Positions 46,401 through 56,383 of a DNA stretch of 64,000 nucleotides are shown piece by piece (the stretch's first letter is position 1; each line of letters begins with the position of its first letter). Position numbers and translations under genes: made by a program. The stretch lies in NCBI RefSeq assembly GCF_026391055.1, contig NZ_JAPLET010000022.1, positions 835,648 to 899,647 of the forward strand, given 5' to 3'. The stretch is from Spirosoma sp. Lineage in GTDB: Bacteria; Bacteroidota; Bacteroidia; Cytophagales; Spirosomataceae. The notes under the pieces are model-generated. The model ran no database searches. It was not told the origin of the DNA and worked only from the letters and a program-made list of their open reading frames with translations.

Positions 46401-46558
46401 AATGCACGTACGGCAGTTACGGTACGGTCACCGTACCTCGGTATGACAACACGGCCAGCCTGACCGCTCCGGCCGCAGTGCAGGTGTTTTCGTGGGTCAA
46501 CGGCAACAATACGGGCCGGGTGTATGGCCTGCTTGACGCCTGGTTTCGGGCCAACTAA
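43415..46558 (+). CDS. Exported protein with FlgD-like domain and beta-propeller, 1047 aa
   Basis: Signal peptide residues 1-20 (ends SLGQ). Residues about 77-125 form a FlgD-type Ig-like domain: GELVRTVYAG, TWDGKNDLGE and PEGDYKLRLQ. A long middle part with repeated blade-like motifs (GTTVSARTIGAG, LVKPMAMACRPGG, VCDGGSSQR) fits a beta-propeller of the NHL or YncE kind. The C-terminal 170 residues look like a concanavalin-type lectin tip. This architecture is more typical of secreted bacterial proteins than phage fibres, yet the gene sits between two fibre genes and is coupled to the first. Confidence 0.65.
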   Translation: MKTRLLFILLIGFSLSSLGQVRQKLSKPNPAVPTTRGALKKAPAQPGAVLRAAISRPVTVTVSGSFTLPVAARATLGVYAQNGELVRTVYAGVQKEAGTYTETWDGKNDLGETLPEGDYKLRLQTNNVQYKWMGVLGNTSFNRANPAGMQKGYRRIQTMVIVNGIAYFGNGYAEGHPSQASFDVSNPQVRIDFFRDSKTGQATRMMCSDGIRVYAGGPDIFSVDKKINFIFGWTVSTNAEYSFTGGGQLFKTAQGQDWGETYKSALVITDTAGLPKYTDLIKGMAVQKTGNYLFASLGSTKNVIRIWHKVTGAFVADVPVTSPGALAIDALDDNKLWVTQGTTVSARTIGAGSLSSPVLTLAGLVKPMAMACRPGGGELAVCDGGSSQRVMFYNPATGAKTDSLGVKGGYRNDPSVSFYKFYFDDPALSIDDTYLAYQADGSFWVGDDGNYRNLRFSAAKQFVDHVSYMENCYTTGVDKANPTRLFGQYMEFSVSDYANLTATSSWTLVKNYRSMMPSEYFENEYNRMQNIFQVNILQQVITIGGHTYGLIQRFTDKKYAVVELMPSAPLKFTGLYLGTGSVSNPNSESWVLLPDGSLGVHRTSLSGGNGTATWYKRPFLGVDGSGNPGWGAEIALQSVAVTPNDPFPVYGGSEPFGITTDGTIAAFNSTLFNPTTGAGLGYHLGGVRANKWQWKGALATHKEYKGDFPADGGYDIGNSVQYGGGNAPVAGNDIFWTYHGEFWKGSQTNKFNHVRSNGLFVGTFGVTGPDAVRDPANNPGMAGNVFGATAVPAANGNIYLFHGEEYGWSGIHGWEVSGLSTIQTQEVTATVSNAPDPRGIPIFGGLPKYTVLASGTAGLIRSPLTDDGEYTVRTNALTYAKIGAPDFYFQNNNSSGEKFATVPFSTATGVTSWTVSFTLQATQYYPSVGEFGQANSGGGYIRILDNTGKILVQYFQKISGSNTIMGFNGVTAYTRPGAGVPAYVPITLESNGTTIKCTYGSYGTVTVPRYDNTASLTAPAAVQVFSWVNGNNTGRVYGLLDAWFRAN

Positions 46559-46576
46559 TCCAACTACATACGCGCT

Positions 46577-47374
<798 letters not shown>

Positions 47375-47380
47375 CTAACC

Positions 47381-48235
47381 ATGGCTTTTAAAACAGAAGA
47401 TACCCTCATTGAGGGTGTGCAGGACGACGGAACCGCAGAAGGCGTGATCCGTGCCAAAATTGTATCAGGTGAACTGGTCAAAGTACCCGCCTGGTTTTTG
47501 GACTGGAACGATACGACCAAAATCAACACCTTATTACAGACTGATAACAACGACGGTACGGGCTCTGGCTACAACCTGTCGGTTGTTGCCGGTCTGCCTG
47601 GCATTGCCAGTATCTCGACCATTATCTACGGGCGGGTGATCGGCATCCGCTACCGCCGTCCCAACTCGGCCGTTCCGGACTTCACCGTTGTCATTGACGG
47701 GGTGCCCTATGCCGTCAAGCCCAACGTCATTGCGCCACGGGCATCCAACATCGGCAATATGCTCGACCGGGAAACCCTTGTAATCATTGCCCAGGACCTT
47801 TCTGACACGGCCCATACGGTAGAACTGGTACTGCATGCCGATGCGCTGGCCAGCCGATCAGTTGTCATCTACGGCTTTCTGGCCGAGCGGCGGGCGGGCT
47901 ATCAGGAACGCATGCACAATGATTACATTATTACACAGGGCACATTAACCATAGCCGCAGTAGCCTTTCCCACAGCTGATCCGGCCAACAGCCGCCCTCA
48001 TCAGGGAGTCAAAAAAGTCTGGTATTACAATAAAAATACCACGACGGCCCGAAAGGTAACGCTCCAGTATGCCGGCTCGACGATTCGCGTCATCGACGTT
48101 CCTGCAGCCGGTACCGTTGAGGTGAATTTATCCGAGCGGGGCCTGATTGTTTCCGGCGCTTCGGCCACCACGGGGCTTAACCACTTTGCTGACGTTGACG
48201 CTGAGGTAACCTTCACTCTTTTTGGCTTAAAATAA
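47381..48235 (+). CDS. Hypothetical fibre-associated protein, 284 aa
   Basis: Not recognised. A beta-rich soluble protein (IYGRVIGIRYRRPNSAVPDF, VLHADALASRSVVIYG) without signal peptide. It begins 6 bp after the collagen-like gene and its stop overlaps the next start (TAATG). A particle protein is likely. Confidence 0.6.
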   Translation: MAFKTEDTLIEGVQDDGTAEGVIRAKIVSGELVKVPAWFLDWNDTTKINTLLQTDNNDGTGSGYNLSVVAGLPGIASISTIIYGRVIGIRYRRPNSAVPDFTVVIDGVPYAVKPNVIAPRASNIGNMLDRETLVIIAQDLSDTAHTVELVLHADALASRSVVIYGFLAERRAGYQERMHNDYIITQGTLTIAAVAFPTADPANSRPHQGVKKVWYYNKNTTTARKVTLQYAGSTIRVIDVPAAGTVEVNLSERGLIVSGASATTGLNHFADVDAEVTFTLFGLK

Positions 48236-49455
48236 TGAGAAAACGACAAGACAAATCCGCGCTGTTTCTAGCCCAAACCATTACCGCCATTGGCGACTCA
48301 CAGACTGATCTGAAAGCAGGCTACGGCGTAGCTGCCTATAACATGTGGACCGCTCAGCTTTCCAAGCGGCTCAACACCCTGGGCTGCAGCACAAAGCCCC
48401 GCTGTTTTGGGGTATCGGGCAACACAACCAGCGAAATGCTGGGCCGGGCCGGTCTGCTGTTTCTGTATGACACCCCGGCCATTGGGATTATTTACGGCGG
48501 TGTCAACGATGCGTTTGTTACCCATTCCGGGACAGCCACTGGCGGGACAGCTTCGACCATCACCCTGCAAAATACCGCTTCGGGCACGCTGGGAGCTTAC
48601 CTGAACTGTACCATTACCATCACCTCGGGGGCGGGGGCTGGTCAGAGCCGAACGATTACCGCCTATAATGGTGCGATCATATCAGGAGCCAACTACGTGG
48701 CCAGCGTCGATACGCCCTGGGTGACTCTGCCAACCAGCACATCCGTTTATTCAATTGGCTTACCGCCTGCTGCGGCCACCCAGGCGCATCTGCAGGCGCT
48801 GAGCAAAGTGCTCAAATACGGCGTCAGAGGGGATGAGCAGGGTCGGTTCGTCCACGTCTATTCTCAAGCTGATCTGCCCGCCAAAGGCAACATTGGTCAG
48901 CGCTACGTGGTCCTTAAGGACAGCTCCGCCACCGGCGGCGTGCAGGGCAGTCTCCCTGGGCAGAATGCCACCATTGCCGGCAATTATTCAGCATCACCCA
49001 AACAGTCGGTTTGGGAATACAGAAACCCCCAGGCGGGAGAGCTGGGCTGGAGCCGGATCGCCATCGACGGGACGGCTCCGTTTGCGGATGGTGTACAGAA
49101 AGTGGTAATTGTTTCGACCAACTACCAGAACTGGTCAAGCGGGGGTGACAACTACAATACCAGCACGAGCACCGGCACTCAATACGCCCAGTACATACCT
49201 ATTCGTTCGGCAGCCAAAGCGGCGGCTCTGGCTGATGCAGTGGTCTACTGTGACCTGTATGATTTTCAATCCAAGCTCATTTTTGGAGGCACTTTCAGCG
49301 GGCTGACCCTGAGCTCAGAGGCTGTACAGGGTTCGGCCACTTTTCACTATATCGACAACAACCAGCATCACGGGGATTATGGTCATGATACGGTGGCACG
49401 GGCCATACTCCAGACGATTACTGCGCAGGGCTGGCTGACCAGCCTGCAATCTTGA
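48235..49455 (+). CDS. SGNH/GDSL-type hydrolase in fibre block, 406 aa
   Basis: An esterase/deacetylase of the SGNH fold. The N-terminal ITAIGDSQTD contains the nucleophile Ser in GDSQ in place of GDSL, the Gly block is FGVSGNT and the Asn block is GGVND. The C-terminal Asp-His block is GDYGH, near the end. A beta-rich insertion with repeats lies in between (about 110-300). No signal peptide. In a fibre cluster it may remove acetyl groups from the surface polysaccharide, helping adsorption; this is inferred. Confidence 0.75.
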   Translation: MRKRQDKSALFLAQTITAIGDSQTDLKAGYGVAAYNMWTAQLSKRLNTLGCSTKPRCFGVSGNTTSEMLGRAGLLFLYDTPAIGIIYGGVNDAFVTHSGTATGGTASTITLQNTASGTLGAYLNCTITITSGAGAGQSRTITAYNGAIISGANYVASVDTPWVTLPTSTSVYSIGLPPAAATQAHLQALSKVLKYGVRGDEQGRFVHVYSQADLPAKGNIGQRYVVLKDSSATGGVQGSLPGQNATIAGNYSASPKQSVWEYRNPQAGELGWSRIAIDGTAPFADGVQKVVIVSTNYQNWSSGGDNYNTSTSTGTQYAQYIPIRSAAKAAALADAVVYCDLYDFQSKLIFGGTFSGLTLSSEAVQGSATFHYIDNNQHHGDYGHDTVARAILQTITAQGWLTSLQS

Positions 49456-49564
49456 TAAGGGTGTACTACGGTGTTTACTACACTCCTCGTATATTACCAA
49501 CTCATTTACCGTAACTATAACGGGATGAACACGCCCTCACCGGCGTGTTCATCCCCTGCTTAAC

Positions 49565-49750
49565 ATGTGGAACGTCATTTACCCCTTTCAGCTCATTCTG
49601 CGAGAGAATGAGACTACCTACGTTACGCGCTATCGTCACTATGGCGAGGCCATCGCCCAGCAGATCGAGTGGGAAGCCCGTAACATTCCGGGCGCCACTA
49701 TTGAACTGCTGGACCTAACCTCCTCTCCTCTCCAACTGGCGACCGTATGA
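49565..49750 (+). CDS. Hypothetical small protein, 61 aa
   Basis: Not recognised. A small compact protein (YPFQLILRENETTYVTRYRH) that overlaps the next gene by ATGA, which supports it being real. Preceded by a 109-bp gap containing a GTGTA-N13-TACAC inverted site at 49461-49483. Confidence 0.55.
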   Translation: MWNVIYPFQLILRENETTYVTRYRHYGEAIAQQIEWEARNIPGATIELLDLTSSPLQLATV

Positions 49751-51834
49751 TTGCGATCCTTAACGATTCAGGCCAGAGTCTCAACCTGATACCGGGGTTG
49801 AACCTGGTGACCGAACGGGCTGCGGCCTGGCTCTCGGATGATGACTTGCCGGGTGAATTCTCGTATGCGATCGATTTACCCCTCAACGAGAACAACAAGC
49901 GCTTCGTGGCCCATGGCTACCGGCCTGACCTGGCACAGCCCTTTTCAGAGATGCCCGTTACGGCGCAGATGAGCGGAGTCCTGTATCGTCGATGCACGTT
50001 TTCGTTTCGTCTCAACGAGGGCAAGTTATCGGGCTTTCTAAAAATCGATAGCGCTGAATTTTACGACCGCATCCGGAACCTCTCGCTGTTGGAAGCCTTC
50101 AACACGCCCCTAATTCTGGGCGACGGGCTGCTGACGGGCACGGATTTTCGTACCCGTTTAAAGCAGATTGCCGCCCTGAAGCCGGGCGAGTTTCCCTGCA
50201 CGTTTTTCCCTATTCGCAACGACGGCTTCTGGGAGAGCGACTTCGGGGCCGAGCAGTTGCCGGGTTTTGCGGGGGGCGTGTTTCTGGGTACCGACGAGCT
50301 TAGTCCGGTTACCTATTTGAATCCCTGGGAAAAGCTGGAGGGTGGTGGCGTAGGCTTCGTGGTCGACCAGCCGAGTGTGCCCCGCTACGGCCGGGCGATC
50401 TGTCCCCAGTTTTACCTGGCCTACGTGCTGGAGGGCATCATGAAGCTGGCCGGCTACCGCATTGAAAGCGACTGGCTGGCCTCGGCCGAGGTGCAGGCCA
50501 TGACGGTACTGAACCTGACGGCCATGAATCAGAAGCTGCCCTTTGCGGAGCTACCCATTGGCCACAAGCTCACGCCAGGCCTGTTTTTGCCCGACGTATC
50601 GGTATCGGAATTTCTCAAAGCGGTCAAAGGCCGCTTTGGGCTGGTCTTCACCTATGACGGCAACGCCCGGGTGTGCCACATCACCCAGTTTGTGGGCACC
50701 ATCCGGGCGGGAGCAGCCATTGACTTAACCCCTTATCAGGCGGGGCCCTACAGCACGGACTTTTCCGACGGATCGGGCTACAGCGTTCGGGATTTTTACG
50801 ATTCGGGGGATGCACTCTACAAAGATGCCGATGGCAAATCCATCGAAGCGCCCGCCCAGGTAGTGGGCAGGGGCCGAACGCCGGTGACCCTCAGGGCCGG
50901 TACCACGCAGCTGGTTCGCGTCAGGTCCAATCTGTCGGCCGATGCGCTCTGGTTTGTGCCCACTGTATATCAACCGGGCAATACGCTCGACCCCACTTAT
51001 TCGGCGTCGAGTCGGTATTTAAGTAAGGAAGGCAAGCGCCCCAACTCAGTCGGCATCCGGTTTTTGTCTTACCGGGGCATGACCACCGACAGCAAGGGAA
51101 ATTCCTACCCATTGGCCAGCCCCGACGTCTACGATGGCCAGCAGGTGGCCCGCTCGAGTCAGGCGCTGACCATGGGCGGGCGGGCCGGCAGCTGGCGAAA
51201 CTACCTCAGGGCGTATTATTACTTTCGGGATCAGACTCAGCGCGTCACCCAGCCCCTGCTGATGCCGGTCGATGTGCTGGCCAGCCTGCAGCTGCACCGG
51301 ATGATCTGGCTTACGCTGGAAGATCAGATACGGCGGTCGTATCTGATTTTAAAACTACGCGCTGATTCGCCGAATGAGGACGGGAAAGTAACCGTGCGCC
51401 TGGAAGCGCTCACCCTGCCCTCGGGCATCGAGCAGGTAGCGGATCCTGCGGACCCCATCGTGTGGGTGGAGTTCATTTTCGGGCCGGGCACCTATCTGTC
51501 CAATCCGATTCGTCAGTATGCGGTGCTGACGGTGAAAACCTGGGTCGATGCCGCCAAGTCGGCTCCGGCCCTGGTCACCAACCTGCCCATTAACATCCGC
51601 TTTCAGCGCTCGCATCTGGACACGCGCGGGGGTACGAATGGAAATGATAGGCTGGTGGATTATCTGGAGTACGTCAAAACCTACATGGCCAACGGCTCAA
51701 CGACGGTATTGGAAACGGCCTTTCTGGGCCAGTACATCGACCCGCTGGATCGGAACTACCGGTATTACAACTATGACTTCGCTCTGGATCCGGGCGAGGG
51801 CTACAAGATTCTGGGACCCAGGATCAATTTATAA
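49747..51834 (+). CDS. Tail structural protein, tail hub/tip type, 695 aa
   Basis: A 695-residue soluble virion protein. Its beginning (ILNDSGQSLNLIPGLNLV, then LPGEFSYAIDLPLNENNKRF) is shared by Bacteroidetes prophage proteins lying near the tape measure. Domains are not named; a role like the tail hub (Tal or Dit) fits because it lies two genes before the tape measure. The stop is followed after 6 bp by the next gene. Confidence 0.65.
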   Translation: MIAILNDSGQSLNLIPGLNLVTERAAAWLSDDDLPGEFSYAIDLPLNENNKRFVAHGYRPDLAQPFSEMPVTAQMSGVLYRRCTFSFRLNEGKLSGFLKIDSAEFYDRIRNLSLLEAFNTPLILGDGLLTGTDFRTRLKQIAALKPGEFPCTFFPIRNDGFWESDFGAEQLPGFAGGVFLGTDELSPVTYLNPWEKLEGGGVGFVVDQPSVPRYGRAICPQFYLAYVLEGIMKLAGYRIESDWLASAEVQAMTVLNLTAMNQKLPFAELPIGHKLTPGLFLPDVSVSEFLKAVKGRFGLVFTYDGNARVCHITQFVGTIRAGAAIDLTPYQAGPYSTDFSDGSGYSVRDFYDSGDALYKDADGKSIEAPAQVVGRGRTPVTLRAGTTQLVRVRSNLSADALWFVPTVYQPGNTLDPTYSASSRYLSKEGKRPNSVGIRFLSYRGMTTDSKGNSYPLASPDVYDGQQVARSSQALTMGGRAGSWRNYLRAYYYFRDQTQRVTQPLLMPVDVLASLQLHRMIWLTLEDQIRRSYLILKLRADSPNEDGKVTVRLEALTLPSGIEQVADPADPIVWVEFIFGPGTYLSNPIRQYAVLTVKTWVDAAKSAPALVTNLPINIRFQRSHLDTRGGTNGNDRLVDYLEYVKTYMANGSTTVLETAFLGQYIDPLDRNYRYYNYDFALDPGEGYKILGPRINL

Positions 51835-51840
51835 CTGGCC

Positions 51841-52371
51841 ATGGAATACAAAAAGTTAAACATCAATGAGAAGATCAACTTCAAGGGGCTGGTGGGTGCC
51901 TGGAGCAACATTACCATCGAGCGCTTTCAGGCACAGATCGACAAAAAGGTGTACGGCCGGCGCAGGCGGGGCCTGATCCGGGGTAGCGAGCAGCGGGATG
52001 CCAAAGGGCGATACGTGAAAGGATCCGGGAAGTACCGAAGCGTGCGCACCTATAAGCTGCGCTCCGACTGGCGCAAACGGCTCTACCTCGACGCGTCCAA
52101 TGGTGGGGTTAAAGGCTTACAGTTAAGCTTTTTGCTCTACGGCCGGTTCGTCGACATGGGGGTGGGTAAAGGTAAGGATTTCGCCCTCAGCCGCTGGCAG
52201 CGCAAACGGCGCAATGGGGAAAGCTCAGCGCGAACGCCGGCCCGCTGGTATTCCCGCGAGAAGGGCTACCAGGTGCACCGGCTGCGTGAACTGCTGGCTA
52301 AATACTACGTAAACATTACCCTCTCCTCGCTCGAGCAGGTGCTGACCGATTCAGTTACCGTGCACGTGTAA
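51841..52371 (+). CDS. Basic tail-completion-like protein, 176 aa
   Basis: A strongly basic protein with many Arg and Lys (YGRRRRGLIRGSEQR, SRWQRKRRNG) and a C-terminal helical part. Its size, basic character and place next to the tape measure gene suggest a gp10/virion-morphogenesis-type head-tail connector or tail completion protein, but no signature is certain. Confidence 0.5.
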   Translation: MEYKKLNINEKINFKGLVGAWSNITIERFQAQIDKKVYGRRRRGLIRGSEQRDAKGRYVKGSGKYRSVRTYKLRSDWRKRLYLDASNGGVKGLQLSFLLYGRFVDMGVGKGKDFALSRWQRKRRNGESSARTPARWYSREKGYQVHRLRELLAKYYVNITLSSLEQVLTDSVTVHV

Positions 52372-52430
52372 GGGACACACTACACGACTTTTAAGCTAGT
52401 GCCTGGCCGCACCCCTAAACCAAAAAGGCC

Positions 52431-55400
52431 ATGGCCAATTCTTCTTCCGACCGGGCGGTCATTGATCTGGTGATCAATGGCCAACAGGCCCAAACCAGCC
52501 TGAAGCAAGTCAGTCTGGAGGTTACCCGTGCTACGGCTGCAATCGTCAAAATGAAAGAGACGGATGCAGGCTATAACGATAAACTCAAAGAACTCCACGC
52601 CCTGCTGGCTGCCCAGCGCCAGATGCGGGCGCAGATCAACGACACCTCGACCGCCTGGGGCCGCTTTAAATCCAATGTGGCCAGCACCGCCGTTGGCGTG
52701 TTGGGCGGCAACATTTTTGGGTCGGCTCTTCAGTCGGCCGTAAGTGCCATACCGGCGGCTATCGGACGCTACAGAGAGTTTACGTCTGCCTCCGCCGACA
52801 TGTCAGCAAACCTTGGTTTAGCCGCTAAGGATGTCGACTACTTTAACGCCAAGGCCCGGGAGATGGGACCTACGCTTGGAAAGTCCGCTTCTGAAGTACT
52901 GGAGGGTTTCAAGCTTGTGGGCTCGGCTAACTCTGACCTGGTAAAAACACCGGAACTACTCGCCGACGTAACCAGGCAGGCCATTACCCTGAGCCAGGCG
53001 TCTAAAATGACCCTGGCTGATGCAACTGCCTCATTGGTTGGCAGCATGAACCAGTTCGATGCCGGTGCCGATCAGGCCCAGCGGTTTATCAACGTGATGG
53101 CGGGTGGCGCTCAGGTTGGTTCAGCGGAAATCAGTGACATGGCTAACTCACTGAAAGCCTCTGGTATCGTGGCCAACCAAACAGGGCTGAGTTTCGAGCA
53201 GACCAACGGAGCCCTGCAAAGTTTATCCAAGGAGTCCCTGAAGGGTGAGCAGGCTGGTACCATGTTGAGAAATATTCTGTTGACCCTTGGGGCCGGAGCC
53301 AATGAGACGAATCCGAAAGTGGTTGGTTTGGATAAAGCCCTGGATAATCTGGCTAAACAGAACCTGAGCACCGCCGAAATAACGAAACTCTTCGGCAAGG
53401 AAAACGTAACGGCGGCTTTATCGCTGATCAACCACCGCGACCGGGTTGCTGAATTTACCAAAGGGTTAACCGGCACTACGGCCGCCTATGACATGGCCGC
53501 CAAAAACAATGCAACGCTGGACCACCAGCTGGAGCTATTCAGCGCCCAGGTCGACAAGGCAGCCCTGTGGTTAGGGACCAAGCTCGTGCCGGCCTTCACC
53601 CAGGTTGTCAAGGGAGGATCCGACTTTCTTACCCTTTTACCCCAGCTGGGAAGCTGGCTGGCCAAAAATGGCGAATGGCTGCTGATAACGGGCATTCCCT
53701 CCCTGATTGCCTATAACGGCACATTAATTAAGGCGACCGCATCGGCGGCGGCCAACACCATTGCAGAGGGTTATCGACGAGCCGCCTATCAGGCGGGCTT
53801 TACCTGGCTGGTTATTTCCGAAGCAGCCACCAAAGCCTACGCCCTGGCGACGGGTGTACTGACTGGTCAGATTAGCCTTCAGACAGCGGTCGTGACCATC
53901 GCCCGGACTGTTTGGGCAGGCTTTTCGGCTATTTTACTGGCTAACCCGATTGGCCTGGTCGTCGGGGCCCTGGGTGGCCTGGTGGCAGCTATGAAGTATT
54001 TCTCGGAGCACACCCAACGAGCCCTGGATCTGGAGCGCAAAAAAAGTGCCCTTCAACAACAAGGGCTGAAAGATACCCAGTCGAATGCCCGGGCGCTTGA
54101 GGACTTGAATACGAAAGTAGCCAATGCCAACAATCTGTCCCAAACCGAGCAGGCCAACCTCAAAAAGACCATTGCCTTAAAACAGCTGGAGGCCAGAGCC
54201 CGTCTGCAAAATGCTCTGGCTAAAGCGCGTGAAATTGCTCGCCAGGAAGCCGAGCCTACCTTCTGGCAAGGGGTAAAATCCGGGGCGGGTGCCTTGCTGA
54301 CCGGAAATCTGGGTGCACTGGGCAATCTGGATGAGCAGAAAAAGCAACAAACAGAAGCCAATAAAGCGGCTGCTTATGCACAGGCCAAACAATTAGCGAA
54401 CGTTGAGCAGCTACAGGCTGATTTGGCACAACTCGACAAACTGGGTTCGCAGGCAGGAAAAAGCCCGGACCTAAAATCGCCGGCTGGCAGCGGTGGTGGG
54501 CTGACCGATGAGCAAAAGAAAGCGGCTAAGAAAGCCGCCACCGAGGCCGCACAGGATGCCCGGCAGCTTGAAAAAATGCTGGCCGATGCCCGGATGGATG
54601 CCCTGAAAGCCGAACAGTCGGACTATGATAAGGCCGTGTTTGCCTTTGCCGAGAAGTACGCCAAAATGTACGAACTGGCGGGAACCAACACCAAAAAGAT
54701 CAAGGAAATCGAGACCCTGAGCCTGGTGGAGATGAGTGCCATTGAGAAGAAATTCGGCGAAGAGGAGTTAAAAAAGACCTATGAGTTGAATGCGGCCAAG
54801 CTGGCAGAATTTAAAAAAGCGGCCGAAACCAAACTTGACCTGGAGGTGCAAGGAGGCAGCAAGACCCGCCTGCAGGCAGATGCTGAAAAGCTACGTCTGG
54901 AAGAGCAGTACCTGGACGCCAGTGAACTACTCAACCGGGCTTATTATAAAACCCTGGAAGAACTCAACCAGGGCTCAGCCGAAAAACTCGGCAAAATCAA
55001 TGCCGACAAGCAGGCCGCTTTGCTCAAAATTGCCCAGGACCGGTTAGATAACAGTAACCAGAAAAAGGAAAACAAGCGGACGCCGGTTGATGCCTTGCTT
55101 GAGAAGGATTTAGCCGATCTCCAGCTTAAACATGATCAGGAGCTTACCCAAATCAAGAAAAAGGCTCGTCAAGGGTTACTGACGGAAACTGAAGCGCACA
55201 ATCAGGAACTCTCGATCGAGCAACGGTTCCTGCTCGAAAAGCGCAGACTCTACGAGACCCATTACGATGTACTCTCTAAACTGGGTGTTCTGTCGGCGGA
55301 AGAACAAACGAATCTGCAACGGCAGAAAAACCGTGAGCTGCAGGACATTGATAACCAGTTACTGGACAGTGAGCAGCAGCAGTACGAAGGGCGGCTCGGC

Positions 55401-56351
55401 TCGCTACTAAAGTTTCTCGATGAGAAGCAGCAGTACATGAATGATGCGGTCACCATCCTGCAAGGCATCTTCAAGGTTGACCAGCAAAAGCTGGATGTTG
55501 GCCCGCTGCTGGATGAACTGGATCAGTTGCAGCATAAAACCAAACTCACCAGCGGTGAACAGGATCGCATGAAGACCATCATTGCCCAGGTGGGCAAAGT
55601 GATGCCGGATGCCGTTTCGGGAACCGATGCCTATGGGAATGCCATTGCGATCAACACCGGCAAAGCCCGTGAGGAGGTAGAGGCCCAAAAGAAACGGGCT
55701 AACCTGATGCAAAAGATAATGCTTGCCGAAAAAGCGTGGGCTCTGGCCTCGGTCGGCATCAGTTATGGTCAGGCGCTGATGGCAGCCATCAAATCCGCCA
55801 TTGGCCTTCCTTTTCCCGCGAACCTGGGGGCGGTTGCCAGTGCCATGGCTATCCCTACGCTGAATTTAGGCGTAGCAACCACCAAAATCCTGGGATCCAA
55901 GATTGATGCACCAGCCTTTGCCGATGGGGGCTTTACCGGTTCTGGCGATGGACCGGCGGGCTTTATCAATGACCCAACCCTGTTTACCATGGGTCAGCGT
56001 AAATTTATTGCGGGTGAAGCGGGTCGGGAGTTTGTTATCTCCAACAAAGCGCTGCAAAATCCGGTGGTGGCTGACTTTGCCCGGATGATGGATATTGCCC
56101 AGAAGACGGGCAATTACGGCATGTTGGGCAGTAGCTCAAACGGCGCATCAGGCGGTAGCCAGATGATCACCGGGGGCAATTCGGCCGGTGGTAGCATGAG
56201 TGATGAGCTGGGCATGGCCATGCTCCAGCAGCTGCAACGCAATAACGAACTGTTAGCCCAGTACGCCCAGCGACCGATTTCCTTTGACCTGTTCGCCTTT
56301 CAGCGCAAACAGCAGGAAGTTGAGTTTGTACAGAACGCGACAAAAGGGTAA
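52431..56351 (+). CDS. Tail tape measure protein, 1306 aa
   Basis: The longest gene. Residues about 80-330 match the TP901-type tape measure core (YREFTSASADMSANLGLA, QAITLSQASKMTLADA, KASGIVANQTGLSFEQ). Hydrophobic segments at about 430-530 are followed by long charged coiled coils (about 540-1050) and a Gly-rich C-terminal domain. The length would predict a tail of about 190 nm if the usual 0.15 nm per residue holds. It is the last gene of the late block, after the fibres and far from the lysis genes, an inverted order relative to most siphophages. Confidence 0.88.
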   Translation: MANSSSDRAVIDLVINGQQAQTSLKQVSLEVTRATAAIVKMKETDAGYNDKLKELHALLAAQRQMRAQINDTSTAWGRFKSNVASTAVGVLGGNIFGSALQSAVSAIPAAIGRYREFTSASADMSANLGLAAKDVDYFNAKAREMGPTLGKSASEVLEGFKLVGSANSDLVKTPELLADVTRQAITLSQASKMTLADATASLVGSMNQFDAGADQAQRFINVMAGGAQVGSAEISDMANSLKASGIVANQTGLSFEQTNGALQSLSKESLKGEQAGTMLRNILLTLGAGANETNPKVVGLDKALDNLAKQNLSTAEITKLFGKENVTAALSLINHRDRVAEFTKGLTGTTAAYDMAAKNNATLDHQLELFSAQVDKAALWLGTKLVPAFTQVVKGGSDFLTLLPQLGSWLAKNGEWLLITGIPSLIAYNGTLIKATASAAANTIAEGYRRAAYQAGFTWLVISEAATKAYALATGVLTGQISLQTAVVTIARTVWAGFSAILLANPIGLVVGALGGLVAAMKYFSEHTQRALDLERKKSALQQQGLKDTQSNARALEDLNTKVANANNLSQTEQANLKKTIALKQLEARARLQNALAKAREIARQEAEPTFWQGVKSGAGALLTGNLGALGNLDEQKKQQTEANKAAAYAQAKQLANVEQLQADLAQLDKLGSQAGKSPDLKSPAGSGGGLTDEQKKAAKKAATEAAQDARQLEKMLADARMDALKAEQSDYDKAVFAFAEKYAKMYELAGTNTKKIKEIETLSLVEMSAIEKKFGEEELKKTYELNAAKLAEFKKAAETKLDLEVQGGSKTRLQADAEKLRLEEQYLDASELLNRAYYKTLEELNQGSAEKLGKINADKQAALLKIAQDRLDNSNQKKENKRTPVDALLEKDLADLQLKHDQELTQIKKKARQGLLTETEAHNQELSIEQRFLLEKRRLYETHYDVLSKLGVLSAEEQTNLQRQKNRELQDIDNQLLDSEQQQYEGRLGSLLKFLDEKQQYMNDAVTILQGIFKVDQQKLDVGPLLDELDQLQHKTKLTSGEQDRMKTIIAQVGKVMPDAVSGTDAYGNAIAINTGKAREEVEAQKKRANLMQKIMLAEKAWALASVGISYGQALMAAIKSAIGLPFPANLGAVASAMAIPTLNLGVATTKILGSKIDAPAFADGGFTGSGDGPAGFINDPTLFTMGQRKFIAGEAGREFVISNKALQNPVVADFARMMDIAQKTGNYGMLGSSSNGASGGSQMITGGNSAGGSMSDELGMAMLQQLQRNNELLAQYAQRPISFDLFAFQRKQQEVEFVQNATKG

Positions 56352-56366
56352 TGCTCCTTTTTTGCT

Positions 56367-56374
56367 TATCTTTG
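56367..56374 (+). promoter_or_regulatory. -7 promoter element for structured RNA
   Basis: TATCTTTG, an exact TAnnTTTG match, ends 9 bp before the outer stem of the RNA fold at 56384. No TTG box is found 19 bp upstream, so the support is moderate. Confidence 0.4.
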
Positions 56375-56383
56375 CTCCCGCTT

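Noticed and set aside
49461-52385. GTGTA...TACAC inverted sites at 49461-49483 and 52366-52385, partly like the promoter element
   Set aside because: They lack the CGCGG part, the 20-bp spacing and a matching -7 element; only two copies. Kept as a weak hint of an operator, not as promoter copies.
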